Assembly (NCBI GenBank): GCA_029844215.1
Contig: CM056724.1
Span: 73,489,093 to 73,553,092, forward strand
Source: Przewalskia tangutica
Taxonomy: Eukaryota; Streptophyta; Magnoliopsida; Solanales; Solanaceae
DNA: 64,000 nt
Direction of reading: 5' to 3'
Positions 10,056 through 22,976 of this stretch are shown piece by piece; within the stretch, counting starts at the first letter, position 1, and every line of letters starts with the position of its first letter. The position numbers were made by a program, and so were the translations under genes. Below the pieces are notes generated by a model. That model saw only the letters and a program-made list of their open reading frames with translations, searched no databases and was not told the origin of the DNA.

Positions 10056-13000
10056 TGTTATACCCCATATTTTCAGAATATGTACGTAAGGACGTACGTA
10101 GAAAAATTTGAACTTGAGAATAGGCTTGGCCGAATTATTCCTTGTGCACAACACCCGGTTAGAGTCGTTTTTCGACGAAACGTTTCCACAGCTTTCGTAG
10201 GGAAAATTCCGGCTATGTCATTTTTAATTTTTGCGGATTTTTCCGAGAGACGAAACATTTTGGACCAACAAGAGGGCGACACTTGTCACCCTCTCATTGG
10301 AAGGACTTGGGCGGTAAAGGGGTTGGACGAATTGGCCATTGTTTGGTCAAGGAGTTGGTAGGATATTTTGGTGGTAGATGGATAAGGTGCACTTGGCTTG
10401 ATCTTGACCCTACACTTGCCTTACACTTGGCATGATCTTGGCCATTGGTTGGCCATGTCTTAGCCTATAAATACCCCTCTCTTTGAAGACTTATTCATCC
10501 ATTCTACAAATCTCTAAGTGTTAAAATCCTCCCCTCTTATATGTGTTCTCGCCCAACACCATCCTCCCCTCGGCGAGAGTTCTCCCTCCTCATGGTGCTA
10601 GCCGTGGGTACCCCTAGCCTAGTTGTTTTCAGATAATACCCCCTTTTGTGGTATAGAGATACTCTCAAAAGTATTGTTGTAATGCCCAAATTACCTTAGC
10701 CGTATACCTTGTAGTATTCCAAAGATACCTCTATACGTAGAGCCCGAAAATACTACCTAATTGTCCCTTTTTGTCTCAAACCAAAACCCTAAGGAAAATC
10801 TCCATAGTTAGTGGGAGTAGTATGTAGAAGTTGGTTAGAACTTCTAAGGGTGGTTTGGAGCGGGTCGAGCGCACGAGTCGAGCTAAACGTTGCCCAGATC
10901 GACTTTATACTTGGATAATTACGCTTATCGAGGTAATTATCTTGTCCCCTATTGTAATTGGAAATTACATGTTGATAGAATATATAGTTGAAGTATACTA
11001 TATATAGAATCGAACGTAGTTATCGGCAATGTCTTTTGACTTAAGCCCAATAATAAGAAACCTTTCGAAAGAAGAGTAATCGAATCAGAATTACATAGAC
11101 CGTATTACAGAGACTTGTGTAGCTTTTCGTGAGGTAGAATTGCACGTCCGGATTAGTCGATAACCCCCGGTTGGCTTGGTAGCCGCCCCGATAGAGAGGA
11201 GATTTACGCTGTCATGTGTGGGGAGGTGCCGAATTTTACGTAGAATGTTCTACGAAGAGACCTAAATGTTAATAAGTCACTTGTGGCCTTATAAGTGGAA
11301 GTACTATGCGTGGCGCGATCTACTTGGCTTAAGGAGTAGCCGGTTTGAGGTACTTGGAGCGCTTTTGCTATTAGTCGATAATCGCCGCGAGGTATGTGAA
11401 CCTCTTCCTATCTCTTCTAGCATGATATGTGTAACTATGTAGTACCAGAGACGCATACGTGTTAAATGTATTTGATTGGTCTAAAACATAAAGTGTTATA
11501 ACGCCTTTATGGGAAGTTGGTTATAACGACTTTATGTATGTAAGAAAATACTTGTGGTTTTTAAAAGGTAATCGATTTGAACTATAATCGTCAAGTTATG
11601 TGATAATAAAGAACTTGAAGTATTTCAAAAGGTTTTTGAATCATTTTGAAAGAAGAGTAATACTTGGTTTTTGAAAACTTAAGAGTTATACTAGCTTTAT
11701 GAGAAGTTAGGTATAACGGCTTAAGAATGTTTTACTGATTTCGGAAATCAGAATGTGTATCGACAAACCACTGCAGCGTTAATAAAAGGAAATGTTTTGA
11801 CAGATTAAGTATTATTAAAACCAGTAGAAACTTCCATCTGCATAGAAGCTAAGATGAAACAAAATGATATTTCCTAGATCATGGCTGCTGTAATAAGATT
11901 GTTATAAACAAGAATATCCTACTCACATATAAGGCTTATGTTTCTCAGATGGTTTAAAAGAGAATTATATTCTTAAATGAATAAGATTATGAACTACGAA
12001 ACCTTTCGAAAATGAGAAACTTGAGTAATTGAAATTAGGCAAACTTGAAACATTTGGAAAAAAATGTTGTTACTTGATTTTACGAAGAGAAGTGTTTTGA
12101 TTTACTTCAAAAGATAACCACTCTATTTTCATATACTACGGGTATTGTGTGACTTTTGTAAACGTAACGTATGTTTTGACTAATAATGTATGAAGTACTT
12201 TGGGAATAGATACCCGATCTTGTTAATCATATATTAGAAGGTACCTTGTGTGTATAACTTGATTGTGTTGGTTTGTGATAGCCTTGTAATACTTCCTTGT
12301 TAAATTGATAAGTAAACATGCTAGGATGCTACGTGTGTTAGTATCTTGTGATATTTTGTGTAAAGGGGGTTTTCCCTCGACTGCGCTTAAAGTTGTTTGA
12401 CTCTCAGCCGTTATGTTGGTATTGTACCACTCACCTTGACTTGTTTCGGAGGTTGCCGCCTCACGCGGGTAGACTCAGCGATCCGGGACCATGATTCGAG
12501 AATACCTCACGCGGGTCGAGGATCCATGGAACTACGGAGTTCCGTGTTAGTTTGCGCCCTTGTGGTCACGCGGTCTTTGGCGCTACGCGATCGCGAGTCC
12601 GTGACGATGCCGGAGTAGCTACCGACGCGAGTAATACCTCACGCGCCTATGAGGTTGGCCTACGCGAGCTACGAGAGTTCCAGGCTAGACGCGCACATTT
12701 GATATCATGCGCGAGTGACGGCTTTGATCATGTGACGATGCAGACAGATATCATGATACGATTTATGACCTGTTAGCATCAGGTGTTAGTAGTCGGTTAT
12801 GCCTTCAGACTTACCTGCATCGTTTTATTAGGACACGTGGGACTCGTGTTCATGTGTATTTCTTGGTGCTTTTATATCATAAATCACGGCATGGAAGGTA
12901 TTCCACGCATGATTGATGTTATGGGCGTGAGACCCATAGTTACATTTGAGTGATGACTTTGAGGGCGAGTCACGACTTGACACGATCGCCTATTTATCAG

Positions 13001-13521
13001 TGAATCGTAGTTTGGTTATCATACATGTCTCCCGCTTTATAGACTATTATGATTTCATTTACGTATTTTCGGGCCACATACTGTACTTGGTACCAGATCG
13101 ACTCCTTCGGGCCGCTCATGCCGCAGTCGAGGTACACCGCCGTTGATCCTCGCTCTTAGGGTCACAGTTCAGCGTTTGGGAAAGCTCCGTTTCTCCGGAG
13201 GCTTATCTTGGTATAGTCCCCTGTTGTTGTAGGTGCTTACATTCAGGGGTATGACGGGGCCCTGTCCCGTCGTTGTTGTCATATCATTCGTAGAGGTCTG
13301 TAGTACTATTGTGGGCAGGGTTTGTAAAAGGGATTAAACTGTTCATTTTGAAAGAGTTGTTATTTATATATGCCGAGAGGCCACTTTTCTTCAGATAAAC
13401 ATGTGTCTTCTTTACATTGTATCATGTATTGTGTTTTATGTTCCGCTGATTACTCTGATGTTGTATCACTAGGGTGCCCGGGGTAAGACACCAGTCACGG
13501 GCCCGGGTTCGGGTCGTGACA
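10056..13521 (+). mobile_element. Solo LTR S1 (long-LTR family), 3466 bp
   Basis: S1 starts TGTTATACCCCATATTTTC and ends TTCGGGTCGTGACA. It is flanked by a perfect 5-bp TSD, CAATG, at 10051-10055 and 13522-13526. No internal region or second LTR is present, so unequal recombination between two LTRs has removed the rest. It carries a TATA box (10466-10473), a donor-like AGGTATGTGA (11390-11399), stem-loops at 11487-11536 and 11678-11725, and a minisatellite at 12445-12690. Confidence 0.92.
10466..10473 (+). promoter_or_regulatory. TATA box of S1
   Basis: TATAAATA lies about 410 bp into the LTR, followed by CCCC and TTTGAAGACTT as in other copies. It is potentially active and would read rightward into the rest of A's LTR. 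Confidence 0.6.
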
Positions 13522-13613
13522 CAATGTTTGGAGTAGATGGCTAGGGGGCACTTGGGAAAATCCTCACCTTCCACTTGCCCCCCACTTGTCTTGATCCTAG
13601 CCCTTGAAAGTCC

Positions 13614-13621
13614 TATAAATA
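13614..13621 (+). promoter_or_regulatory. TATA box of A 3' LTR
   Basis: TATAAATA followed by CCCCCTTGAAG stands at the conserved offset once S1 is removed. Confidence 0.6.
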
Positions 13622-14828
13622 CCCCCTTGAAGTGCAAGACTTCTTCATCACAAAAACATTTCTAAGTCTTGAAAACCCTTCCCCCCTTTGGAGAGGTTCT
13701 CGTCCAAGCCTCCCCCTCCCCCCTTTGAGAGGCCCCTTGGCCGAGAGATATCCCCCCCTCCTAGTGGTGTTGGCCGAGACACACCCCCCCTTGCCTAGTT
13801 GTTCTCGTAAAATACCCCCCCCTTGGTAGAAAATACTCTCCAAGTATTGTTACTATTCCAAAATACCTTAGCCTTATACCTTGTAGTATTCCAAAGATTA
13901 CCTCTATACGTAGAGCCCTAAATACTACCTTATGTCCTTTTGTCTCAAAACGAAACCCTAAGGAAAATCTTCATAGTCGGTTGAAGTGTTAAGTAGGTTG
14001 CGTAGAACTTCTAAGGGTTGTTTGGAGCGGGTTGAGCGCCTGCAGAGTAGAGCTAAACGTTGCTCAGGATCGACATTTTAACTTGGATAATTTTGGGCTT
14101 ATCGAGGTAAATATCTTGTCCCCCTTTTGTAATTAGAGTTTACATACTGTTGAAGTATAAGAATTAAGTATAAGTTATATACAAGGAAGGTATATAAGAA
14201 GGGTAATGAACTGTACTTACATAGGACTGTATTTACAATAGACTTGTGAAGTTTGACGGGTAGGGAAGTGCTGCCCAATTTTCCGTAGAATCTTGTATCT
14301 AGATTTACTCTACCGAGTAGTCTAGACATTGATAGACTTGTACAACCTTTATAGGTTGAAGTACTGCGAGTAGCGTATTCTACTCAAAGGGAGGAAAAGG
14401 CTAGCCGGATTACAGTACTGTGGAGCTATTTGCTAATAGTCGATAATCGTCGCGAGGTATATGATTCTTCCTATCCTCTTGAGCATGATATTTTAAAAGA
14501 ATATATATATAGTACGGTAGACGTACGTGTGTTAACTGAACGTGATTTTATTCAGATGTCTTTTGACTTGAGTTTAAATAATAAGAATCTTGAAGTATTT
14601 CAAAAGAATTAAGAAACCTTTTTGAAAGAAGAGTAAGGCTTGGTTTTAAAAGCTTAAGAGTTATACTAGCTTTATGGGAAGTTAGGTATAACGACTTAAG
14701 AGAGATAAAAAGAATGGTTTATTGATTTTAGAAGTTAAGAGACTTGATCTTAAAAGATAAGAGAATTGACTTAATTGAATTAATATGAATTTTGTTAATA
14801 AGTGTGAAACCTCATTCGTGAGTAATGA

Positions 14829-17800
14829 TGTTACACCCCGTATTTACAGGACATGTTTTAAGAACGTACGTAAGAACTCACAAGTGTTAAGATTTGAGAC
14901 TTGAAAAATTTATCGGAATTATGAAATTTGTCGGAAAACGTTTTGTTGTGATTTAATGGGAGGCGACACGTGTCACCCCTTAAATGATGCCTTGGACGAA
15001 ATAGGCATGGCCAAAATGGTCATTGACCATAGTCTTAAGATGACAAAGTCTTGCAAGTGTGAGCTTGAGAAAATTGACCAAAGTCAAAGGTCCCACAAGT
15101 CTTGATATTTAATAAGAGATCATCCAAACCACCCAATTGTTTGCATCTTGACCCTACATTACACTATATAATACTAGTAGTAGTAGACAAGCTTAAACAC
15201 TTAGCCAAATTTCACAAAATTGGAAGAACCCATAGTAGAGCTCTCGGGTTTGCCCCTCTCTTCACAAAAAGAATTTTTGTTTATTGTCCAATAAGCCCCA
15301 CACTTTAAACCAAGGTTCCTATGTGTATTGTAGGCATATCTCAATAGAAAAATCTCGGAAAAAAATAGTTTTCGGGTTAGTCGCAAAGCGAAAACCTAGT
15401 GGCTTTCTAGGTTTTGGATTGGAGGTTTGAAGGAAAGTTGTTGGTGTGGTTCTAAGGGTCTCAAGGAGCGGATTGAGGTGTCTTGATGAGGCTCTAGGTT
15501 GCTAAGGAGCAACTTCGGTTTTGAAGATTGGATTATAATTCGTTGAGGTATAATCTTGTTCTTTGAAAGTGTTACAAGATTATTTATATTGTTGTTGTTA
15601 GCTTTACATGTTGCTAGCATGAAGTTGTTAAGTTGAAGTTAATAAGTATTATGGATTACTTGTAGCTTAAGTTTGAAATGAAAAGTAAGTCATGTTAAGT
15701 TGGAATACAATTTGATCGTTACTAGAATCGTCGCATGTAATTGACTTGAAGATTATAGTAGTTATATTTGGTTGAGACTAGATATCATGTTATGCTACCA
15801 AGTTGGATTGAAATGGAAATTGGATAAGAATTAGTATTGTTGAACTCAGGTGGCGAATTTGGACTTGTAGTTTGTATTAGTTTGTTATTCATTTGTATCG
15901 ACTACCTTCTATATTGTTGTGAGCCAATTGGGCTGTTTGGTTATTGTATTCGCCTTGAAAAAGGTGGCAAAGTGAATAGAAACAAAGGAGGTCTTGTCCG
16001 ATTTTCCGTAGAATTTAGCGACTAAGCACCTAGAATATTCTACGTTTGAAGTAAGAGGTTAATGGACGATTGTGACCATTATAGTGAAGTACTAAGTATA
16101 GCGTATCCTACTTGAAGGATGGATTAGCTATCAAGATTGAAGTACTTTGGAGCATTTTGCTACGTGTCGATAATCGTCGCGAGGTATGTGAACCCCTTCT
16201 TTCTTTGGCATGATCCTACGTATGAAATATCCATGTGATAGTATTTTCATGATTCCTTCTACTCTTAGAAGTTAAGAAGTATTCACATTGTTGATCCTAA
16301 GTTAAAAGTATGTTAAATTGTCCTAAGTCCTTACCAAGTCTTATGGGAGATGTTGGTAAGAATGGTTAGGAAATTATGAGATTTGATTTAAAGCTATGTG
16401 TCTTGATTTATTTAAAGTAAGTAAGTGGATTTTATGTTCGAAAATGGACTTTAAAGAATGTATGTTATGAAGTTTTAAGACTATGAACTTTGGTTGTCTT
16501 TGAAGGATTTTGAAACTTTATTTTTCAAGTTATGGGACTTGATTTCTAAAGTATTGATGACATGATTTTATAAGTATAAGCGACATGATTTTAAAGAGTG
16601 TATGCTACGAGGTGTTAAGACTATAAGCCTTGATTTTATAAGTGGAAATGACTTAATTTTACAAAGTATGGCTTCTTAATTTATTTCAAAAAGTTAAGAA
16701 GATGGCTTCCAAAAGAGTATGTGACTTGAGCTTTAAAAAGAAAGGAGTTCTATGATTCTTTTTAAGTATGTATGTATGTAGTATTTTTGGATCTAGTTTT
16801 CCTAATGTTGTAAGAATAAAAGTGTCTTAAGTTCTCTAAAATGAAAGGTTGTTATAACAGCTTTATGGGAAGTTGTTATGACGACTTAAGAAGTAGTAAT
16901 AAGACGGGTTAAAATGTTATGTAAGGAAGGATCACACCGAGCCTACAAATAGGCCGGATTACGTTATGAGATACACCGAGCCTACAAATAGGCCGGATTA
17001 CGTTATGAGATACACCGAGCCTACACATAGGCCGGATTACGCCATATTACCCCGAGCCTACACATAGGCCGGGTTACGTCATCTTACACCGAGCCCCACA
17101 GGCGGGCCGGATTATGCTACATGATTCCACAGTACACCGAGCCCCACAGGCGGGCCGGATTATGCTACATGATTCCACAGTACACCGAGCCCCACAGGCG
17201 GGCCGGATTATGCTACATGATTCCTCAGTACACCGAGACCCACAAAGCGGCCGAATTATGCTACATGATTCCACAAGACACCGAGCCCCACAAAGCGGGC
17301 GGATTATGCTACATGATTCCACAAGACACCGAGCCCCACAGCGGGCCGGATTATGCTACATGATTCCACAGTACACCGAGCCCCACAGGCGGGCCGGATT
17401 ATGTCACATGATTCATCAGTACACCGTGTCCCGCAAACGGGCCGGATTATGTTATGTAAGATATGTAAGTTATGTGAAAAAGACTGGATTAAACTCTTAA
17501 GTATTTATGTTAGAATATGAGGTTAATTCTTATTGAAAAGGAAAGGAACGGTTAATATACGATTGATTTCGGAGTTAAAATGACATTCTTTTGCATACCA
17601 TGACCGCATCGTATGGCGTTATTTCTGCTCCATATTCGCACTGTTATCGACTTCTTCGGGGTGATGCGTTCATGCCCGCAGGTTTTAGGTACCCAGGTTG
17701 GTGATCCTTGCTCATAGGATCTCGGTTCAGTTTTGAGAAAAGCTCCATTTGCTCCGAAGGCTTATCTCTTGGTACGGTTTCCCTGAGGTAGTAGATTCAT

Positions 17801-18064
17801 GTATATTCAGGGGTACGGCGGGGCCCTGTCCCGCCACAGTTGTTCAGTTGATATTCCTAGAGGTCTGTATTCACATATGTGGTTGGGCTGTAAGAACTGA
17901 GATGTACTTTTGATTATGTTTTTACTATGGAAGGTCGCTCGACGGCTAGCCTCGTGACGCTTTTACTTACTCACGTGTGTTTATGTTGTGTATGTTCCGC
18001 TATTCTCGATGTATACTGAACGGGTGCCTGTGTAGGCACTACCGCGCCCCGGTCGGTCGTGACA
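14829..18064 (+). mobile_element. Solo LTR S2 (TGTTACACCCCG family), 3236 bp
   Basis: S2 starts TGTTACACCCCGTATTTAC and ends GGTCGGTCGTGACA. It is flanked by the TSD AATGA (14824-14828 and 18065-18069). It is clearly diverged from the A/G/S1 group but shares LTR ends, a donor-like AGGTATGTGA at 16182-16191 and the stem-loop at 16826-16890. A block near 15941-16020 (GCCTTGAAAAAGGTGGCAAA) is shared with D and E but not with the other LTRs, which groups S2, D and E. A TATATAATA at about 15165 is the likely TATA box. Confidence 0.9.
16928..17455 (+). repeat. Tandem array in S2: 37-39-bp then 48-bp units
   Basis: The first units (16936-17085) have the form CACCGAGCCTACAnATAGG plus CCGGATTACGTTATGAGATA. 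The later six or seven units (17086-17450) are about 48 bp, with CACCGAGCCCCACAGGCGGG, CCGGATTATGCTACATGATT and CCACAGTA. Each unit contains GCCC...GGGC/GGCC self-complementarity. Because 48 is a multiple of three, both strands stay open as repetitive frames (17114-17500 plus, 17074-17322 minus). I regard those frames as by-products of the array. Confidence 0.9.
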
Positions 18065-19872
18065 AATGAGTACTTGGTTTTTAAAAAGGAATAATGTTTT
18101 ACTGATTTCGGAAATCAGAATAAGTATCGAACAAACCACAGCAGCGCTAATAAAGGGAAATGTATTGACTAATTAAGTATTATAAAAACCAGTAGAAACC
18201 TCCATCTGCATAGAAGCTAAGATGAGACAAAATGACATTACATTTCCTAGATCATGGCTGCTTTAATAAGATTGATTATGAACAAGAATAATCTACTCAC
18301 ATATAAGGCATATGTTTCTCAAATTGTTTAAAAGAGAATTATATTCTTAAGTGATTAAGACTAGGAACCACGAAACCTTTCGAAAATGAGAAACTTGAGC
18401 ATTTGAAATTAGGCAAACTTGAATGTTTGGAAAATAATGTTGTTACTTGATTTTACAAAGGGAAGTGTTTTGGTTTACTTAAAAAGATAGTCACTCTATT
18501 TTTATACTACGGGTATTGTGTGACTTTTGTGAAAGAAACGGATCTTTTAAAGAATTAATGTATGAAGTGCTTTGGGGATAAAAACCCGAACTTGTTGACA
18601 TAAAGTAGGAAGTGCCTTGTGTGAATAACTTGACTATGTTGGTTTGTGAAAGCCTTGTAATACTTTCTTATTGGTTCGATAAATAAACATGTTAGGATGC
18701 TACGTGTGTTAGTGTCTTGTAATGTTGTGTAAGGGGGTTTCCCTTGATTGTGCTTATGTTGTTTAACGATAAGCTGTTATGTTAGTATTATATCACTCAC
18801 CTTGACTTGATCCCGGTGGTTAAGCTGCTCTCCGATGCGGGGTAGCCTCAGCGATGCGTGACTATGATTCGAGATACCTACGCGGGTCCAGTGGCCTATG
18901 CGAGCTACGAGAGTTCCAGTTAGTGGCGACCTTTATGTCCACGCGTCATGTGGCTACGCGGATCGCGAGTCGGTGATGCCGGGAGTAGCTACCCTCGATG
19001 CGGGAATACCTCACGCGGGCTATGAGTGGCCTACGCGGAGTCGGAAGTTCGGTGACTAGACGCGCACATTTGATATTGCGAGTGGCGGCCGATCATGTGG
19101 CTTCAGACAGATCTCATGATACAGTTTAAGACCTTGTTTGTAATTTGTGTTTTAGTAGTCGTCCATGCCTTCGTACTTACCCCGTACGGTTTTATTATGA
19201 CACGTGGGACACGTGTTCATGTGTATTCCTGGTGCTTTTATATCATAGATCACGGTGAGGAAGGTATTCCACGCATGATTGATGTTGTGGCGAGACCCAT
19301 AGTTATATTTGAGTGATGACTTTGAGGGCGTGAGTCCCTGACTTGACATGACTGCTTATTTATTGTGAACTGTAGTTTGGTTATCATACATGTCTCCTGC
19401 TTTATATAGACTACTATGATTTCATTTACAGTATTTTCGCCACATACTTGGTACTGTTATCGACCTCCTTCGGGCCGCTGCTCATGCCGCAGTAGAGGTA
19501 CACCGATGTTGATCCCCGCCTTAGGATCACAGTTCAACGTTTTGGGAAGCTCCGCTTTCTTGGAGGTTTATCTTCGTATAGTCCTCATCGCTTTAGGTAC
19601 TTACATTCGTGGTATGGCGGCCCCGCCCCGCCATTGTTGTTATATCATTCTTAGAGGTCCAGAGTAATGCTGTGGCGAGTTTGTAAAAAGGATGTAACTG
19701 TTCGGATTTAAGTTTTTATATATATGCCGAAAGGCAACTTTTCTTCAGATAAACTGTGTCTCATTTACATTGTTTCATGTTGTGTTTTATATTCCGCTGA
19801 TTACTCTGATGTATGTCTACTTGGGTGTCCGGGGTAAGGCACCAGTCACGGGCCCGGGTTCGGGTCGTGACA

Positions 19873-20459
19873 TACTCTATACGGACCTCATCCGTACAAT
19901 TCTCTTAAGCCTACCACGTAGCTTAATTTATTAACATGGTATTCCATTAAGTTCTTTAACATGACTTCTTAAGGGTTCACTGCCCTATCGCATGTACCTC
20001 ATCCTTTCCCAATTATCTCAAAATAAAACATAAGACCTTGGCGAGAATTCATTAACTGTTCCATACCTTCCCGGTATCTAGTTAGTCTTTACCAACTCTT
20101 GGTAATCTAAAATCATTCTAGGCAACACGCTTCTGACCCTCATACATAACTCCGTATAGCTGTATGTCACAATACCAACTATACTACAATCATTACTAAC
20201 CTAGATACGCAATCCACATAGTCCTTCCTGGGTCACTGCTGCCTTGCTCGTAGCTGCAATCAACATAACTCGTTAGGGGGAGACGACCCTAACAACACAT
20301 CTCTATCGCACGATCTCAGAGTGAGAAGAATGGAAACCAATTCTAAATGTCCTGCAGCCTCCTAATTATTGATGTGGTGCACAACACACCGATAATCAAG
20401 ACTCTACTAGACACGGTCTGTAGACACTTTCCGAGGACTAACTGCTCTGATACCATTTT
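19873..20459 (-). mobile_element. Internal leader region of minus-strand element C
   Basis: Reading on the minus strand, 20455-20444 is an intact initiator tRNA-Met primer site (TGGTATCAGAGC). The conserved leader follows to about 20270. Where other elements have the gag ATG, C has an ATG at 20266 whose frame closes after 21 codons (stop 20203-20201) and does not resemble gag. The remaining 330 bp to the A junction show no coding signal, so C may be a non-coding derivative. Its remainder lies beyond element A, outside the window. Confidence 0.75.
20444..20455 (-). promoter_or_regulatory. Primer-binding site of C
   Basis: The reverse complement is TGGTATCAGAGC, four bases inside the LTR boundary. 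It establishes that C is on the minus strand and that the LTR on its right (from 20460) is its 5' LTR. Confidence 0.88.
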
Positions 20460-21967
20460 TGTCACGACCCGACCTCGAGGCCGCGACTGGTGCCCTACCT
20501 GGGCACCCTTCTATTCATACAACATAATAAATTGCGGAATATATATAACACTTTTTTTTAAAACTAAGGCCAAGACGATAAGGCTGCCATAACATAAAAA
20601 TTTACCCGAAAGGGTCTACACTGTTTAACAATGTAAAAATAACTCTAGCCACCCAAATTACATTTAATACATGCACTTCTAAGATTTGGACAAATGCTAT
20701 GACGGACAAGGCCCCGCTGCACTTCGAATATACCTAGCCATAATGACAAGCTCGGAACATTGAGCCATATCAAAAATGCCAACCAGATCCTAAGCTCGCG
20801 GATCCACAATCGTACCTAAACTCGCGACATTTAACGCAGAAGGAGGTCAGTACGAAATCTGTACCAAGTATGTGAAACTGAAAATACTGTAATGAAATCA
20901 TAACTGTCACGACCCATTCCGGGCCCGTGACTGGTGCCTTACCGGGGCACCCAAGTAGTCATACATCAGAGTAATCAGCGGAAATATAAAGCAAGACATG
21001 GAACAATTTATAAAGTAAGACACAGTTTATGTGGGAAAGTATCGCCTTTCGGCATATATATATAATCATGGTTTAGCGCTACATCCGACATCGCATAACA
21101 TGACTACGCACCTCTAAGGAAATATACAACTATGGCGGACAGGCCCGCCATACCGATCGCACAAAACTATCTACAACAGGAGATCATACCAAAAGTAGAG
21201 CCTCCGGAAGAGATGGAGCTCCCGACACCAACATAGAGATCCTAAGATGCGGATCTAGCACTGCCGCTCTTACCGCATGAACGCAGCCCCCGGGAGGTCA
21301 AGACAACAGTACTAAGTATGTGAAATCAGAAAGTACTTAAATGAAATCATAACACTTTTTAAAACCGGTTTACAAATATGTATGAAGAAATCAAGGAAAC
21401 CGCATATAGCGCCACATCACAAACAAGAGCAACAATAGGTAAATCAGAATAGGTCTTTTCTAGGTCGCGAATGATTCAAGCAGGCCACTCGCCGTATTAT
21501 CATTCTCGCAAGCCTAACTCGACTCCGAGTCCGCATAGGCCACTCACGGGCCCGCATGAGGTATAACCCCGCATCGAGGGTAGCTACTCCTGCATCGCCC
21601 CGACTCGTCCGCACGCCACTTAGACCGCATGAGGCATAACCCCGCATACTAACACCGAACTCGTAGCTCCGCATAGGCCCCTGGACCTCGCGAGGTATTC
21701 TCGAATCATGGTCCTGCATCACTCGAGTCTACCCCAGACGGAGGGCGCCAACCTCCGGTATCATCTCAAGAGGTGAGTGATAGTATACTAACATAACAAC
21801 TTATCTTTAAACAACATAAGCACAACAAGGATACTCACCTATACAAACGTTACAAGATACTAACACACATAGCATCATATCATGTCTACTTATCAAACCA
21901 TCTTAGTATTCTTTTCACAATATAAGTCCATTATAAACACATAGGCAAACTTGTTTCTTTTATCAAT

Positions 21968-22014
21968 CTTAAGTGGTTATACTTACTTCCCATAAAGCTA
22001 GTATAACTCTTAAG
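21968..22014 (-). other. Conserved LTR stem-loop, type 2 (B 3' LTR)
   Basis: In plus view, CTTAAGTGGTTATAC and GTATAACTCTTAAG flank TTACTTCCCATAAAGCTA. The B 5' LTR has the same hairpin at 29316-29362. Confidence 0.6.
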
Positions 22015-22968
22015 CTTCGCTTTAAAACCAATTAGTTCTCTTCATTAATATGATTCAAGAGTCTTTTGAAATGTTTTCGCTTCTTATTATTCAAAGCTTA
22101 AGCCGAGGCATTGCCGTAAGTATTATTCGAGCTTAAGCCACAGGCATTGCCGTAAGTATTATTCAGCTTAAGTCAAAGACATTGCCATAGTTATTATTCG
22201 CTTAACACATGTACGTCACCGTACTATATATATTGTAAAATATCATGCTTTAGGAAGAATCACATACCTTCTCAAATAAAACCACCGCCAAGTCAATATG
22301 TCGCACACAGAGTCACCTATAATAGTCACAGATATCTATCAAAGACTACTCAAGGTCATTCTAAACAGAGGGTTCACAATTCTATGGAAAGTTGGGCAGC
22401 ACTTCCCTACCGGTGAGCTATATAAGTTCATCAGTGAAAACAAATTCTATGTAAGTACAGTTTGATTATTCATCTTTCAAACCCTTCTACTGTGGTAACA
22501 GTTCAATTCTATTCTGTGATATTCTTCTAAGTGATTAATACTTATTCTTATACTTCTACAGTATGCATTCTCTAATACAAAAGAGGGTTAGGATTATTAC
22601 CTCGGTAAGCCCAATAATATCCTAGAAAAGTCGCGCCTGAGCAAGGTTTTGCTCCTAAGTTGTATGCTCCAAGAACCTTAGAAGTTCTTCACAACTTCTA
22701 CTAAGCACTAGGGTATTTGGGCTAGGGTATTTTGGGCATTATAACGATACAAGAAGGTAACTTTTCTACCAAGGGAGGGGGGGTAGATTTTTGGCTAGGC
22801 TAGGGGGGGCCTCGGCCAAACTACTAGGCTAGAGGGGGGGGTATTCGGCCAAGGGCCTTCACAAGGGGAGGGGGAGGTGTTTTGGACGAAAAGACTACAA
22901 AGGGAGAGGAGAGGATTTTTCAAGACTTGGAAGATTTGTGGATGAAGAACTCTTCATCTCTAAGGGGG

Positions 22969-22976
22969 TATTTATA
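22969..22976 (-). promoter_or_regulatory. TATA box of B 3' LTR
   Basis: TATTTATA on the plus strand reads TATAAATA on the minus strand, at the conserved offset of about 410 bp from the LTR start. Confidence 0.6.

Larger units (their letters stand above)
4190..19872 (+). mobile_element. Element A: gag-only Ty3/gypsy retrotransposon (5' end outside window)
   Basis: A consists of a partly visible 5' LTR (4190-7137), a primer-binding site, a 2.6-kb internal region with gag but no complete pol, and a 3' LTR (9746-19872) interrupted by two solo LTRs. The two LTRs are nearly identical where both are visible; for example 4190-4330 equals 13709-13850. That marks a relatively recent insertion. The right end adjoins TACTC at 19873 inside minus-strand element C. 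The internal region shares its gag-downstream junction with element F, so both belong to one non-autonomous lineage. Confidence 0.82.
9746..19872 (+). mobile_element. 3' LTR of element A, split by two solo LTRs
   Basis: The LTR segments are 9746-10055, 13522-14828 and 18065-19872; removing the two insertions and one copy of each TSD leaves about 3415 bp. The start is TGTTATACCCCG after a purine tract and the end is TTCGGGTCGTGACA at 19872. The rejoined order matches the 5' LTR, which proves that S1 and S2 are later insertions. Confidence 0.88.

Noticed and set aside
15837..16025. 62-codon frame with hydrophobic N-terminus in S2, resembling a membrane peptide
   Set aside because: It lies in the block shared with D and E (GCCTTGAAAAAGGTGGCAAA), and the frame is not kept in those copies.
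16928..17455. Possible CRISPR array
   Set aside because: Units are contiguous and diverged along their whole length, without unique spacers between constant repeats, and the surroundings are a plant LTR.
17074..17500. Repetitive peptides from the S2 array, some cysteine-rich
   Set aside because: They result from a 48-bp period without stops and are open on both strands. There is no start context or signal peptide, so I list the array only as a repeat.
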